From the NCBI GenBank assembly GCA_965370045.1, contig CBDUSI010000042.1:1-34447 (forward strand): DNA of 34,447 nucleotides. Direction: 5' to 3'. A program made the translations under genes and the position numbers. This DNA comes from CAZONU01 sp965370045 (GTDB lineage: Bacteria > Planctomycetota > SZUA-567 > JAKLDR01). Positions 1 to 11,853 of this stretch are shown one piece after another. The notes under the pieces were generated by a model. That model had not been told where the DNA came from. It was given only the letters and a program-made list of their open reading frames with translations, and searched no databases. Numbering within the stretch: the stretch's first letter is position 1; every line of letters begins with the position of its first letter.

Positions 1-52
1 CGCATCGCTCGGGAGCGCCTGCCGTCACGACGCCCCATTTTTCAACGGCCTG

Positions 53-1912
53 CTACGCGAGGTAGCTCCGTATCTCTTCGAGAAAGCAGTCCCCGTAACG
101 TTCCAGCTTGGCTTCGCCCACGCCGCTGACCCCGGCCAGCTCACTGCGGGTGCTTGGACGGATTTGGCACATCTCCTGCAGCGTCCGGTTGTGAAAGATC
201 ACGTAGGGGGGGACGCGCTGCTCGGTGGCCAGGCGCAGGCGTAGCGCACGGAGCCGCTCAAAGAGGTCCTGGTCGTAGTCCCCGTCCGAATCGCCAGCCC
301 GAGCAGTCCTGGCGGTGCGGCGCCGGGCTTGTTTTCTTGCTGCCGGGGTTTCTTTTCTCATGGATTCCTGGACATGGAAGTCCCGCTCGCCCGTGAGTAT
401 CTCCGCTCCCCGTTCCGTGATCCGCAGCGTGGGATAGCGATCTCCCTCCGTGGCCACCGCGCCCTGGCCCAGGAGCTCGTCGATGATGAATCCCCAGTGT
501 TTGCGGCTCTTGTGCCGGCCGGCGCCGTAAGTCTTCAGCCGGTCGTGGCCGAAGTCCCGGATGGCCTTCGTATTGGCCCCGGCGACCACTGCGATGACGT
601 GCTTCGCGCCGAAACGCTGCTCGGTGCGGGCCATCGCCGAGAGGACGATCTGTGCGTCGACCGTGGCCTCGACCCGTTGGTAATCGCCGGCGCAGGCGTC
701 GCACCCCGTGCAGTCTTCCTCGGCGAACTCCTCGCCGAAGTAGGCCAGTATCTGCTGGCGCCGACAGTCGGGCTTGGCGGCGTATTCAACCATGCTCTCC
801 AGCTTATCGACGGCCGTGCGCCGCTTGGCTTCGTCCTCGATATCGCCTATGAAGTAGAGCAGCTTGGAGGTGTCCGCCCGGCTGAAGAGCAGCAGGCAGT
901 GGGCCGGTTCACCATCGCGCCCGGCCCGGCCGATCTCCTGGTAGTAGCCCTCGATGTTCTTGGGCAGGTCGGCATGGACCACGAAGCGCACGTTGGGCTT
1001 GTCAATGCCCATGCCGAAGGCGATGGTGGCCACTATCACGTCGACCCCGTCGCGCTTGAAATCGTCCTGGGTGGCCCGGCGCTGGTCGGGGTCCAGGCCG
1101 GCATGATAGGGCCGCGCGGCGATGCCCGCGGCGTCGAGGAAAGCGGCAGTGGCCTCCACCGACTTGCGCGTGGTCCGGTAGACGATACCCGACTGGCCGG
1201 GTCGCTCGCGCAGGAACTCCAGGAGTTGCTCTTCGGCCCGGTCCTTGCGTCGGACGTCCAGGAAGAGGTTGGGGCGATTGAAGGAGGCGCGGACCACCAG
1301 CGGCGAGCCCAGGCCCAGGCGCTCGATGGTGTCCTCCTGGACGCGCGGCGTGGCCGTCGCGGTGAAGGCCGCCAGTGGCACCCGCGGGAAGAGCTTCTTG
1401 ATCTGGGACAGGCCGAGGTAATCGGGGCGGAAGTCGTGACCCCACTCGGAAACACAGTGGGCTTCGTCCACCGCGAAGAGGGAAACGGATACGTCCTGCA
1501 AGTCCCGCAGGAATCCGCCCAGGGCCAGGCGCTCCGGCGCCAGGTAGAGCAGCTCGATCGATCCCTGCTCCAACTCGCGGCGAACGCGAGACTTTTCCGG
1601 CGCTGAGAGCGAGCTGTTCAGAAAGGCCGCGGCCAGGCCGTTGGCCCGCGCGGCGTCCACCTGGTCTTTCATCAGGGAGATCAGCGGGCTGATGACCACC
1701 GTCGTCCCGCCCATCATCTTGGCGGGCAGCTGGTAGCAGAGCGACTTGCCGCCCCCGGTGGGCATGACCGCGAAAACGTCGGATCCGTCCAGGATGCTGC
1801 GGATGATGGCCTCCTGGTTGGGCCGGAACTCATTGAAGCCGAAGACCCTGGTCAGCGTGTCCCGCATGGTCTCCGACGCTGGGGCGGAAGGCTGGTCTTC
1901 GCTGTCCGACAT
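53..1912 (-). CDS. recQ: ATP-dependent DNA helicase RecQ
   Basis: A 619-residue 3'-5' DNA helicase of the RecQ family, which works in recombination repair and restart of stalled forks; the length is close to the usual ~610. Visible landmarks are the Q-motif region FGFNEFRPNQ (25-34), Walker A TGGGKS (52-57), DEAH box (149-152) followed by the RecQ loop CVSEWGHDFRPDY, TATAT (185-189), motif VI QEIGRAGRDG (325-334), the RQC zinc cysteines C383, C401, C404 and C407, and a C-terminal HRDC domain (about 545-619). The ATG start is preceded by a purine-rich AGAGAGGAAC. It is divergent from the PilZ-led operon and appears to be monocistronic here. The family assignment is very secure; the exact repair role in this organism is inferred. 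Confidence 0.97.
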   Translation of the reverse strand: MSDSEDQPSAPASETMRDTLTRVFGFNEFRPNQEAIIRSILDGSDVFAVMPTGGGKSLCYQLPAKMMGGTTVVISPLISLMKDQVDAARANGLAAAFLNSSLSAPEKSRVRRELEQGSIELLYLAPERLALGGFLRDLQDVSVSLFAVDEAHCVSEWGHDFRPDYLGLSQIKKLFPRVPLAAFTATATPRVQEDTIERLGLGSPLVVRASFNRPNLFLDVRRKDRAEEQLLEFLRERPGQSGIVYRTTRKSVEATAAFLDAAGIAARPYHAGLDPDQRRATQDDFKRDGVDVIVATIAFGMGIDKPNVRFVVHADLPKNIEGYYQEIGRAGRDGEPAHCLLLFSRADTSKLLYFIGDIEDEAKRRTAVDKLESMVEYAAKPDCRRQQILAYFGEEFAEEDCTGCDACAGDYQRVEATVDAQIVLSAMARTEQRFGAKHVIAVVAGANTKAIRDFGHDRLKTYGAGRHKSRKHWGFIIDELLGQGAVATEGDRYPTLRITERGAEILTGERDFHVQESMRKETPAARKQARRRTARTARAGDSDGDYDQDLFERLRALRLRLATEQRVPPYVIFHNRTLQEMCQIRPSTRSELAGVSGVGEAKLERYGDCFLEEIRSYLA

Positions 1913-2091
1913 TCTTGTTCCTCTCTCTCGCGCCCGCGGACACCGGTTCGCCCCGGCAGCGCCGTTGGCCAGGCAATCCGCCGGGGCGGGGGCGCACAGT
2001 CAGTCTAACGGCGAGCAGCGGACCTCGCCAGTCCATTGGCGGGTCGTGTTCGGCGGCCGGCGGCGGCCGGCGTTGACCCGTGACAAAAGGC

Positions 2092-2120
2092 TTGATTATC
2101 GCGCCGGCCGGCCATAAAAT
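2092..2120 (+). promoter_or_regulatory. Predicted sigma-70-type promoter of the PilZ-led operon
   Basis: TTGATT (2092-2097) and TAAAAT (2115-2120) are separated by exactly 17 nt, close to the sigma-70 consensus, in an otherwise very GC-rich gap. Transcription would start near 2127, about 25 nt before the ATG at 2152. It would serve the whole plus-strand run to 12945. Confidence 0.6.
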
Positions 2121-2151
2121 AGCCAATTAGGCCCCATAGGGAGGACGCAGC

Positions 2152-2556
2152 ATGGGCTTGACCAACAAATTCTACGACCTTGAGCGCCGCGAGTTCATCC
2201 GCGTCCGCGCCGAGTTGCCCGTCAAGTACAAGTTCCTCAGCCAGGATCCCAACTTCTCGTCCGATGAGATATACGACGGGACTACCAGCAACCTCTCCGG
2301 CGGGGGGCTGCTGCTGGTCGGGACCATCCCCAACACCGATTGGATCACCGAGCTGCTCATGGACCGCATCGTCATCGGGGTTAACATTCTCTTCCCGGCC
2401 GACGCCGAGCCGGTCAAGGCCCTGACCCGCACGTCCTGGATCGAAGCGCTCGACGAGCGCGCCCACCAGTGCTCGCTGGGCCTCAAGTTCAAAGAGGTCA
2501 CCAAGCAGCACCTCGACAAGATATTCAAGTACGTGATCAAGGCCCAGATGCCCTGA
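2152..2556 (+). CDS. PilZ-domain protein (predicted c-di-GMP receptor)
   Basis: A 134-residue soluble single-domain PilZ protein. The two halves of the c-di-GMP binding signature are present: R13-x3-R17 within RREFIRV near the N-terminus, and N47-x-S49-x2-G52 within NLSGGG after the first beta strands. PilZ proteins bind cyclic di-GMP and pass the signal to a partner; no output domain is fused, so the partner is unknown. The start is supported by GGGAGGACGCAGC just upstream of the ATG. It is the first gene of the operon and ends 2 nt before the phosphate transporter start, so c-di-GMP control of an envelope or transport function is a reasonable inference but is not shown. Confidence 0.88.
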   Translation: MGLTNKFYDLERREFIRVRAELPVKYKFLSQDPNFSSDEIYDGTTSNLSGGGLLLVGTIPNTDWITELLMDRIVIGVNILFPADAEPVKALTRTSWIEALDERAHQCSLGLKFKEVTKQHLDKIFKYVIKAQMP

Positions 2557-2558
2557 GG

Positions 2559-4238
2559 ATGCCTGTTCCCGTTCTCGCTGACTCCGTCGTCCCGGTTCTC
2601 GGCTGGCAGGAGGTGTACTGGCTGGTCGGCGGGACCGCGCTGTTCCTGCTGGGCGTGGGCATGGCCTCGGACGGCCTGCGCCGGGCGCTGGGCGGCCGGA
2701 TGCGGACGGTCTTCGGGCTGGTCGCCAAGAGCCGGCTGGCCGGGGCCGGCGCGGGCTTCGGGCTCACCGGTCTGCTGCAAAGTTCCTCGGCCAGCACCGT
2801 GGTGCTGGTCGGCCTGGCCGACGCCGGGATAATCACCGTGGCGCAGTCCGCGCCGATCATCCTGGGCGCGGCGGTGGGCACCACGGTCGTGCCCCAGATA
2901 CTGGCTTTCAAGATCGCCGAGTGGGGGCTGCTGGCCGTGGCCGTGGGGTTCATCGTGCGCCTGGTGGGCCGCTGGCAGGTCTGGAAGAACGTGGGCTGGG
3001 CGCTGGTCGGCTTCGGGCTGCTCTTCTACGGAATGCACGTGATGGGCGAGGGGGTGAGGCCCATCAGGGAGAACCCGGACCTGGCCGCGCGCCTGGCGGA
3101 GGAGCTCGCCCGCCACCCCTGGCTGGGGGCCCTGGCGGCCATGGGGCTCACCGCGGTGATCCAGTCCAGCGGCGCGACCGTGGCCCTGGCCATGACCCTG
3201 GCGGTTGCCGGGGCCATCAAGCCGGCCGACGCGCTGCCCATCGTGGTGGGGGCCAACGTGGGCACCTGCGCCACCGCGCTGATTGCCTCGGTGGGCGCCG
3301 GCCGCGAGGGTCGCAAGGTGGCGGTGGCCCACCTGGGGTTCAAGCTGCTGGCCGCCCTGCTGGTGCTGCCCTTCGCCGGTCTGCTGGGCGGCTGGATCGG
3401 CGGGCTGTCAGAGTGGGCGGATCCGGGTCGCCAGGTGGCCAACCTGCACGTCTTCTTCAACGTGGCCATGGCCGGCCTCTTTCTGCCCTTCTCCGGGCGC
3501 CTGGCCGAGCTGTTCGGGAAGCTGGTGCCCCGGCGCGCCAGCGAGGCCGACAGGGTGGCCCGCAGGCTCACCGCCGCGCTCAGTGGTGAGCCGGCCGCGG
3601 CGCTGCTGGCCGCCGAGCGGACCCTGGGGGACATGGGCGTGCGCACCGCGGCGATGTTCCGCGAGGCGCTGGCCGCCCTGGAGGAGGGCGGGGGCCGGCG
3701 GATCGAGGAACTCAAGCTGGCCGACGACCAGCTTGACGCCATCTACTCGGCGCTGATCTCTTGCATGGCGGGTCTCTCGCATCACGGACTCACCCGGGCG
3801 CAGGCCGCCCGCCAGAGCCGGGTGCTGTACCTTGCCCGGCAGTTCGAGGAAATCGGCGACCTGCTCAGCCGGGAAGTGGCCAAGCTGGCCGCCAAGCGCG
3901 CCTCGCGCGGCGCGGAGTTCACCATGGAGAGCCTGGCCGCGCTGCGGCGCTTCGGCGGGGAGGTACTGGGGGAGCTGGAGCGGATAGCCGCGGCCGCCGG
4001 CCGCGAGGGGGTGACGGAACTGGCCGACTTGGCTGGGGCCGGCGAGCGCATCGATGAGGAATACCGCGAGCTGGTCGCCGAGCACTTCCAGCAGGTGGCC
4101 CGGGGTGTGGCCGAGGCCCGCCAGACCGGTTCCATATATCCGGACGTGCTGGCCGCCCTGCGTGACGTGCGGCGCACGGCCGCGGAGGTCGCCCGGGTGC
4201 TGGCCGCCGGGCCTGAGGAAAGCGAGGTAACCGGGTGA
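2559..4238 (+). CDS. Na/Pi cotransporter family protein with C-terminal PhoU-like domain
   Basis: A 559-residue inner-membrane protein of the NptA/YjbB (COG1283) family, sodium-coupled phosphate carriers. The membrane part (about 20-315) has the family's inverted duplication: QSSSA at 74-78 followed by GAAVGTT, and QSSGA at 202-206 followed by GANVGTC. From about 350 on, the chain is a charged alpha-helical PhoU-like domain. The reading frame is open further upstream (from 2469), but that stretch lies inside the PilZ gene and is not protein-like; the ATG at 2559, 2 nt after the PilZ stop, immediately precedes a hydrophobic segment, so I chose it. The stop overlaps the next start (GTGA), indicating coupling to the DUF47 gene. 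Phosphate is the likely substrate; direction of transport cannot be told from sequence. Confidence 0.93.
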   Translation: MPVPVLADSVVPVLGWQEVYWLVGGTALFLLGVGMASDGLRRALGGRMRTVFGLVAKSRLAGAGAGFGLTGLLQSSSASTVVLVGLADAGIITVAQSAPIILGAAVGTTVVPQILAFKIAEWGLLAVAVGFIVRLVGRWQVWKNVGWALVGFGLLFYGMHVMGEGVRPIRENPDLAARLAEELARHPWLGALAAMGLTAVIQSSGATVALAMTLAVAGAIKPADALPIVVGANVGTCATALIASVGAGREGRKVAVAHLGFKLLAALLVLPFAGLLGGWIGGLSEWADPGRQVANLHVFFNVAMAGLFLPFSGRLAELFGKLVPRRASEADRVARRLTAALSGEPAAALLAAERTLGDMGVRTAAMFREALAALEEGGGRRIEELKLADDQLDAIYSALISCMAGLSHHGLTRAQAARQSRVLYLARQFEEIGDLLSREVAKLAAKRASRGAEFTMESLAALRRFGGEVLGELERIAAAAGREGVTELADLAGAGERIDEEYRELVAEHFQQVARGVAEARQTGSIYPDVLAALRDVRRTAAEVARVLAAGPEESEVTG

Positions 4239-4909
4239 AGACCATAGGCGGACTCTTCGGGCGCTCGCCCTACGGGCCGGTGCACGAGATGATGGTCAAG
4301 GTCCAGCAGTGCGTGGAGGGCGTGCCCCAACTGCTGGAGGCCGAGTGCCGCGGCGACTGGGAGGCCATGGAGGCCGCCGCCGCGGAGCTCGACCGCCTGG
4401 AGAAGCAGGCGGATGACATTAAGGGCGAGATTCGCGGGCGGCTGACCACCAGCCTGTTCTCTTCGGTGGAGCGCGGCGAGATTCTCGGCCTGCTGCACTC
4501 GCTGGACGCCATCGCCGACGCCTGCCAGGACGCCGGACGGCTGATGTGCATGCGCCACACCGAGGTGCCCGCGGAGCTGGCCGAGGGCTTCAAGCGGCTG
4601 GGCGCCAGGGCGGTGGAAGGCGCCGCGGGCCTGACCGGTGTGACCTCCCGGCTGGCGGGCGCCTCCGAGGAAGCCGCCGAGAAGGTCTCCGTGGAGGACG
4701 TGATCAGGGACCTCGAGGCCGTCGGCCGCCTGGAGTTCGAGTGCGACGAGGAGCAGCACCGCCTCCAGCGGGAACTCTTCGCCATGGAGAACCGCCTGGG
4801 CGCTATGGACATATTCTTCCTGATGAATATCATAAAGGAGTTAGGCCGGATCGCCGACGAGTTGGAGAACTCCGCCGACGGGCTGGCCCGGGTGTTGGGG
4901 AGCCGCTGA
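4235..4909 (+). CDS. DUF47 / PhoU-like phosphate transport regulator
   Basis: A 224-residue all-helical acidic protein matching the TIGR00153/DUF47 family (PhoU-related), which commonly accompanies Pit or Na/Pi carriers. Typical features are the N-terminal hydrophobic-glycine start, the LEKQADDIKGEI helix, an SxERGEIL-type segment near residue 80 (VERGEILGLLHSLDAIAD) and the C-terminal IIKELGRIADELENSAD helix (about 198-214), the place where the family carries metal-binding acidic residues. The start is GTG, overlapping the transporter stop by 4 nt, with GAGG about 9 nt upstream. It is probably translationally coupled to the carrier and modulates it; the family is secure, the regulatory role is inferred from neighbours. 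Confidence 0.9.
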   Translation: MKTIGGLFGRSPYGPVHEMMVKVQQCVEGVPQLLEAECRGDWEAMEAAAAELDRLEKQADDIKGEIRGRLTTSLFSSVERGEILGLLHSLDAIADACQDAGRLMCMRHTEVPAELAEGFKRLGARAVEGAAGLTGVTSRLAGASEEAAEKVSVEDVIRDLEAVGRLEFECDEEQHRLQRELFAMENRLGAMDIFFLMNIIKELGRIADELENSADGLARVLGSR

Positions 4910-5719
4910 GTGAAACTCGCCCTGCTGGTCCTGGTCCTGACCACCGCGGCCGCCGCCGCTGAGAAGCCGGCCCGGCTGGAGGTGGAGCTGGCCCCGCCGG
5001 AGCGCGCGAAGGGGGTTGTCAGGATCCTGGCCCTGGACCGGGACGTCCCCCAGAAGATGACCGGCAAGACCGTCAAGATCCGCCAAGTGGCCGGGAAGAA
5101 AGTGGCCGGCAAGCCTGGCAAGTGGGTCGTCGAGGGCCTGGCGCCCGGCAGCTACGACCTTTACGTCGAGACCAAGAAAGGCAAGTTCGAGGGCTACGTC
5201 TTCAGACCCGATGAGAAGTCCGATAAGAAGATCACCGCCAAGGACCGGAAGAAGCTGGCCGAGATATTCAAGCACCTCAAGACCTTCGAGGAGCACAAGC
5301 GGATCCTGGACCTCGGCGGCAACGGCCGCCAGGCGGTGGCGCTGGTCGAGCTCTTGCGCACCGGCAAGACCAGCTACGCGAGGAAGCTGCCCGGCGCGGT
5401 CATCTGGCGCGTGGAGTACTGGCAGTTCAACAAGCTCTACGGCGTCTGGCGCAAGGGGGATTACAAGGTGCTGCGCCGTTTTATCACGACCAAGAGCAAG
5501 TTCGCCAAGTGGAACTGGAACTTTGTCCCCGAGTTGGGCGGCATCGAGCTCAAGCCGGGCGAGACCCGCAAGCTCAAGTGGACCGTGCCCGCCAAGTTCG
5601 ACCCGGCCAAGGGCCGCTCGACCGACAAGCCCGTTCCGAAGACTGTGCCCGCGAAGAAACCGAAGAAGAAGAAACCCGCCGTGGAGATCGCTCCGGCACG
5701 CAGGGAGGGAAGCAGGTAG
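4910..5719 (+). CDS. Secreted protein of unknown family, lysine-rich tail
   Basis: I do not recognise a family for this 269-residue protein. Residues 1-17 form a clear signal peptide (KLALLVLVLTTAAAAA then AEKPA), so it should be exported. Residues 20-115 look like a beta-rich domain with the segment WVVEGLAPGSYDLYVETKKG, as in carboxypeptidase-regulatory or Cna-B-like folds. Residues 150-235 carry an aromatic segment (WRVEYWQFNKLYGVWRKGDY). The last 40 residues are dominated by Lys, Pro and Arg. The start is GTG directly abutting the previous stop (TGAGTG), and the stop abuts the secA ATG. The position inside an operon with secA and an LPS gene suggests an envelope role, but no function can be assigned. 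Confidence 0.75.
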   Translation: MKLALLVLVLTTAAAAAEKPARLEVELAPPERAKGVVRILALDRDVPQKMTGKTVKIRQVAGKKVAGKPGKWVVEGLAPGSYDLYVETKKGKFEGYVFRPDEKSDKKITAKDRKKLAEIFKHLKTFEEHKRILDLGGNGRQAVALVELLRTGKTSYARKLPGAVIWRVEYWQFNKLYGVWRKGDYKVLRRFITTKSKFAKWNWNFVPELGGIELKPGETRKLKWTVPAKFDPAKGRSTDKPVPKTVPAKKPKKKKPAVEIAPARREGSR

Positions 5720-8641
<2,922 letters not shown>

Positions 8642-8650
8642 CAGATCGCC

Positions 8651-9955
8651 ATGACCCGCTTCGACCTGGTTTACCTGGCCACTGCCCCGTTGACCGTGCC
8701 TCTGTACCTGGCCAAGCTGTGGCGCGCCCGCCGGCCCATCGCCCCGCTGTGGGACCGCCTGGGCGGGCCGTTTCTCGAACGCGGTGATAAGCCGCGCATC
8801 TGGGTGCACGCCGTCAGCGTGGGCGAGGCGCTGGCCGCGCGCACACTGGTCGCGGGGCTGGCCGCGGAGTTCCCCGGGCATCACCTGGTGGTCTCGGCCA
8901 GCACCGAGACCGGGCGGGACGTGGCCGCCCGGGTCTACGGCAACGCCAACGCGTTCCCCAGTCCGCTGGACCTCTCCGGCCCGGTGAAGAGGGCCTTCGA
9001 CTCGGTGAACCCGGAGCTGCTGGTGCTCATGGAGCTGGAGGTCTGGCCCAACATGGTCGCCGAGGCCGCCCGGCGCGGCGTGCCCGTGGCGGTGGTCAAC
9101 GGCCGCCTCACCGAACGCTCCGCGCGCTCCTACGTGCGCCTGCGGCCGTTCTTCAAGGGGACCATGGAGCGCGTCGCGCTGTTTGCGGTGCAGACCCAGG
9201 TCTACGCCGAGCGTTTCAAGGCCATCGGCGCGCCGGGCGACCGCGTGAAAGTTACCGGCTCGATGAAGTACGACGCGGTTTCCGCCGGGGCGGTGAGCGC
9301 CGCCGACCGCCAGAAGATGCGCCGCCGGTTGGCGCTCCCCACCGACGCCCTGGTACTGGTGGGGGGCAGCACCCATCCGAGCGAGGAGCTGGCCCTGCTC
9401 GCGGCCGCCTCAGAGCTCCGCGAGAGCCTTCCCACGCTGCGCCTGGTCCTGGTCCCCCGGCACACCAACCGCGTCGAGAAGCTGGTCCCCGAGGTCGAGG
9501 CCGCCGGCTGGCAGGTCAGGCTGCGCAGCAGGATGAGCGCGACCGCGGCGCTGATGCGCGAGGCTCAGGGGCCCGGCGAGGTTCTGGTGGTCGACACCAT
9601 GGGCGAACTCGGAGACATTTACCGCGCGGCGGACCTGGTCTTCGTCGGGGGGAGCTTGATTCCGCACGGCGGCCAGAACATGATGGAGCCCGCCGCTCTG
9701 GGCCTGGCGGTCGTCTACGGCCCGCACACGGGGAACTTCACCGAGACCGTGGCGCTGCTGGGCGGGTGCGGGGGAGGGCGTGCGGTGGCGGACGTCGGGG
9801 AGCTGCGGTCCACACTCGAAGAGCTCCTGACAAATGAGGATAAGCGTGGGCAGATGGGCGCCGCCGCGCGGCAGGCGATAGTCGGCGCCCAGGGCACCAC
9901 GGGAAGGAACGTAGAACTCCTCAAGGGGCTGCTCGGGACGGGCGGCGCGGAGTAG
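8651..9955 (+). CDS. waaA: 3-deoxy-D-manno-octulosonic acid (Kdo) transferase
   Basis: A 434-residue GT30 glycosyltransferase that transfers Kdo from CMP-Kdo to lipid A precursor on the cytoplasmic face of the inner membrane. It has an N-terminal hydrophobic anchor (about 6-22), the catalytic-base motif VHAVSVGE with E59, ELEVWPN (128-134), GSMKYD (203-208), and GGSLIPHGGQNMMEP (333-347), where the nucleotide-sugar site lies. The length is usual for WaaA/KdtA (about 420). It starts 9 nt after the secA stop with only a weak ribosome binding site, suggesting coupled translation. It implies an LPS-type outer membrane. The number of Kdo units added cannot be told from sequence. Confidence 0.95.
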   Translation: MTRFDLVYLATAPLTVPLYLAKLWRARRPIAPLWDRLGGPFLERGDKPRIWVHAVSVGEALAARTLVAGLAAEFPGHHLVVSASTETGRDVAARVYGNANAFPSPLDLSGPVKRAFDSVNPELLVLMELEVWPNMVAEAARRGVPVAVVNGRLTERSARSYVRLRPFFKGTMERVALFAVQTQVYAERFKAIGAPGDRVKVTGSMKYDAVSAGAVSAADRQKMRRRLALPTDALVLVGGSTHPSEELALLAAASELRESLPTLRLVLVPRHTNRVEKLVPEVEAAGWQVRLRSRMSATAALMREAQGPGEVLVVDTMGELGDIYRAADLVFVGGSLIPHGGQNMMEPAALGLAVVYGPHTGNFTETVALLGGCGGGRAVADVGELRSTLEELLTNEDKRGQMGAAARQAIVGAQGTTGRNVELLKGLLGTGGAE

Positions 9956-9967
9956 GGAGGTTCCGAG

Positions 9968-10936
9968 ATGCGCGTGGTGATAACCGGCGGCGCGGGGTTC
10001 CTGGGGTCGCACCTGGTCGACCACTACGTCCGGTGCGGCGACGAGGTGGTGGGTATCGACAACTTCATCACCGGCGATCGGCGCAACCTGGAACACCTCG
10101 CCGACGTGCCCTGCTTCACGTTGGTCGAGCACGACGTCTCCACGTTCATAGACTTGGAGGGCCAGGTCGACGCGGTGCTGCACTTCGCCTCGCCGGCCAG
10201 CCCCATCGACTACGCCAAGCTGCCCATCCAGACCCTGAAGGTCGGCTCGCTGGGCACCCACAACGCGCTGGGGCTGGCCAAGGCCAAGGGGGCGCTCTTC
10301 CTGCTGGCCTCGACCAGCGAGGTCTACGGCGATCCCCAGGTCCATCCCCAGACGGAGGACTACTGGGGCCACGTCAACCCCATCGGGCCCCGCGGGGTCT
10401 ACGACGAGGCCAAGCGCTTCGCCGAGGCCATGACCATGGCCTACCACCGGGTGCACGGGCTGGAGACCCACATAGTCCGCATCTTCAACACCTACGGCCC
10501 GCGGATGCGCCTGGGCGACGGCCGGGCCCTGCCGGCCTTCGTCTGCCAGGCGCTGGGCGACGAGGACATCACCGTCTTCGGTGACGGGCAGCAGACCCGC
10601 TCCTTCTGCTACGTGGACGACCTGGTCGCGGGCATCGCCGCGCTGCTGGTGAGCGATTACCGCGACCCCGTCAACATCGGCAATCCCGACGAGGTCAGCA
10701 TCCGGGACTTCGCGGCGGAGATCGTCGAAGCCACCGGCTCGCGGAGCGAGATTGTATTCAGGCCCCTGCCGGTCGACGACCCCCAGGTGCGCCGGCCGGA
10801 TATCTCCCTGGCCAGGAAACTCCTCGGCTGGGAGCCAAAGGTGTCGCGCCGCGAGGGGCTGGAACTGACCGTGCCCTACTTCCGCGAGCGCCTGGATATG
10901 GAGGCGGACGAGGCCGGAGCAGGGGAGGGCGCGTAA
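9968..10936 (+). CDS. UDP-glucuronate decarboxylase-like extended SDR (UDP-xylose synthase family)
   Basis: A 322-residue NAD-dependent extended short-chain dehydrogenase. The Rossmann motif GGAGFLG is at 7-13, the catalytic STS at 115-117, and Y145-x3-K149 (YDEAK). The block STSEVYGDPQVHPQTEDYWG followed by VNPIGPR is characteristic of UDP-glucuronic acid decarboxylases (UXS), which make UDP-xylose, rather than of epimerases such as GalE or RmlB. The C-terminal half carries GDGQQTRSFCYVDDLV, a conserved substrate-site stretch. GGGAGG lies 9 nt before the ATG; the gene follows the Kdo transferase by 12 nt and ends 1 nt before the next start. A role in surface glycan synthesis is likely. Another UDP-sugar substrate is possible. 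Confidence 0.88.
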   Translation: MRVVITGGAGFLGSHLVDHYVRCGDEVVGIDNFITGDRRNLEHLADVPCFTLVEHDVSTFIDLEGQVDAVLHFASPASPIDYAKLPIQTLKVGSLGTHNALGLAKAKGALFLLASTSEVYGDPQVHPQTEDYWGHVNPIGPRGVYDEAKRFAEAMTMAYHRVHGLETHIVRIFNTYGPRMRLGDGRALPAFVCQALGDEDITVFGDGQQTRSFCYVDDLVAGIAALLVSDYRDPVNIGNPDEVSIRDFAAEIVEATGSRSEIVFRPLPVDDPQVRRPDISLARKLLGWEPKVSRREGLELTVPYFRERLDMEADEAGAGEGA

Positions 10937-10937
10937 C

Positions 10938-11849
10938 TTGCCGCTGGAATACCTGTCGCGACTTCTGAGCATGGCCAGGAAGTCCAGCGGCCCGCGGCGC
11001 ATGGCGGTGGCCGCCGCCGGCGAGCAGGTGTGCCTGGAGTCGGTGGCCGTCGCCCGGCAGGAGGGCCTGGTCGAACCGCTGCTCTTCGGCGACGAGGGAA
11101 TCATCAGCGACATCCTCGGGCGGCTGGGCTGCGACCCCGGCGATTTCGAGACCCATCACGTTCCCGATCCCAGGGACGCCGCGGAGCGCGCCGTCGAGGC
11201 GGTGGCCAGCGGCGCGGCCCAGGTGCTCATGAAGGGCCTGGTGCAGACCGGCGACCTCTTTCACGCCTACTTCGACAAGCGCTGGAACCTGCGCAATCCC
11301 GGCCGGCTGATGAGCCACGTGGGCCTTTTCGAGGTGCCCGGCTACCCGCGGCTCTTCGCCATGACCGACGCGGCCATCAACGTGGACCTCGACGAGGACC
11401 GCCTGTTGGCCATTTGCCGCAACGCGGTTGAGTTCATGCAGAGGCTCGGCTGGGAGCGTCCCAAGGTGGCGTTGCTGGCGGCTACCAGCCGGGTCAACCG
11501 CCGCCAGCCGGTGACCGGGCGCGCCGAGCGCGTCGTCGAGCGCGCCGCGGGCGAGATTCCCGACGCCGTCTTCGTCGGACCGCTGGCCATCGACGAGGCC
11601 CTCAGCCCCCGGGCGGTGGCCATCAAGAGCACCGCGGGCGAAATCTGCGGCGACGCGGACATCCTGGTGGTCCCCTTCCTGGAGGTAGGCAACGTCTTCT
11701 ACAAGACCATGACCGCGCTCTACCACGCCAAGGTGGTCGGGGCGGTCATCGGCGGCCGGGCGCCGGTGGTGCTCACCAGCCGGGCGGACAGCGAGGAGAC
11801 CAAGCTGTTCACCGTGGCGCTCTCCTGCTACCTGGCCGAGGACCGCTAG
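10938..11849 (+). CDS. ptb: Phosphate acyl(butyryl)transferase family protein
   Basis: A 303-residue member of the phosphate acetyl/butyryltransferase family, converting acyl-CoA and phosphate to acyl-phosphate and CoA. Family landmarks include the N-terminal VAAAGEQVCLESVAVARQEG segment, AAQVLMKGLVQTGDLFHA, an SHVGLFEVPGYPRLFAMTDAA-like core near residue 130, and the C-terminal DILVVPFLEVGNVFYKTMTA region. The length matches Ptb (about 300), not long Pta. The start is TTG at 10938, supported by GGGGAGGGC about 8 nt upstream; an internal ATG at 10971 is a less likely alternative. It is followed 4 nt later by a butyrate-kinase-like gene, the classical ptb-buk pair that yields ATP from butyryl- or branched acyl-CoA. 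The acyl-chain preference is not readable from sequence. Confidence 0.9.
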   Translation: MPLEYLSRLLSMARKSSGPRRMAVAAAGEQVCLESVAVARQEGLVEPLLFGDEGIISDILGRLGCDPGDFETHHVPDPRDAAERAVEAVASGAAQVLMKGLVQTGDLFHAYFDKRWNLRNPGRLMSHVGLFEVPGYPRLFAMTDAAINVDLDEDRLLAICRNAVEFMQRLGWERPKVALLAATSRVNRRQPVTGRAERVVERAAGEIPDAVFVGPLAIDEALSPRAVAIKSTAGEICGDADILVVPFLEVGNVFYKTMTALYHAKVVGAVIGGRAPVVLTSRADSEETKLFTVALSCYLAEDR

Positions 11850-11853
11850 GCCG

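Noticed and set aside
6..17. Hairpin CGCTC-GG-GAGCG downstream of recQ as a terminator
   Set aside because: The stem is only 5 bp with a 2-nt loop and no T-run follows on the minus strand.
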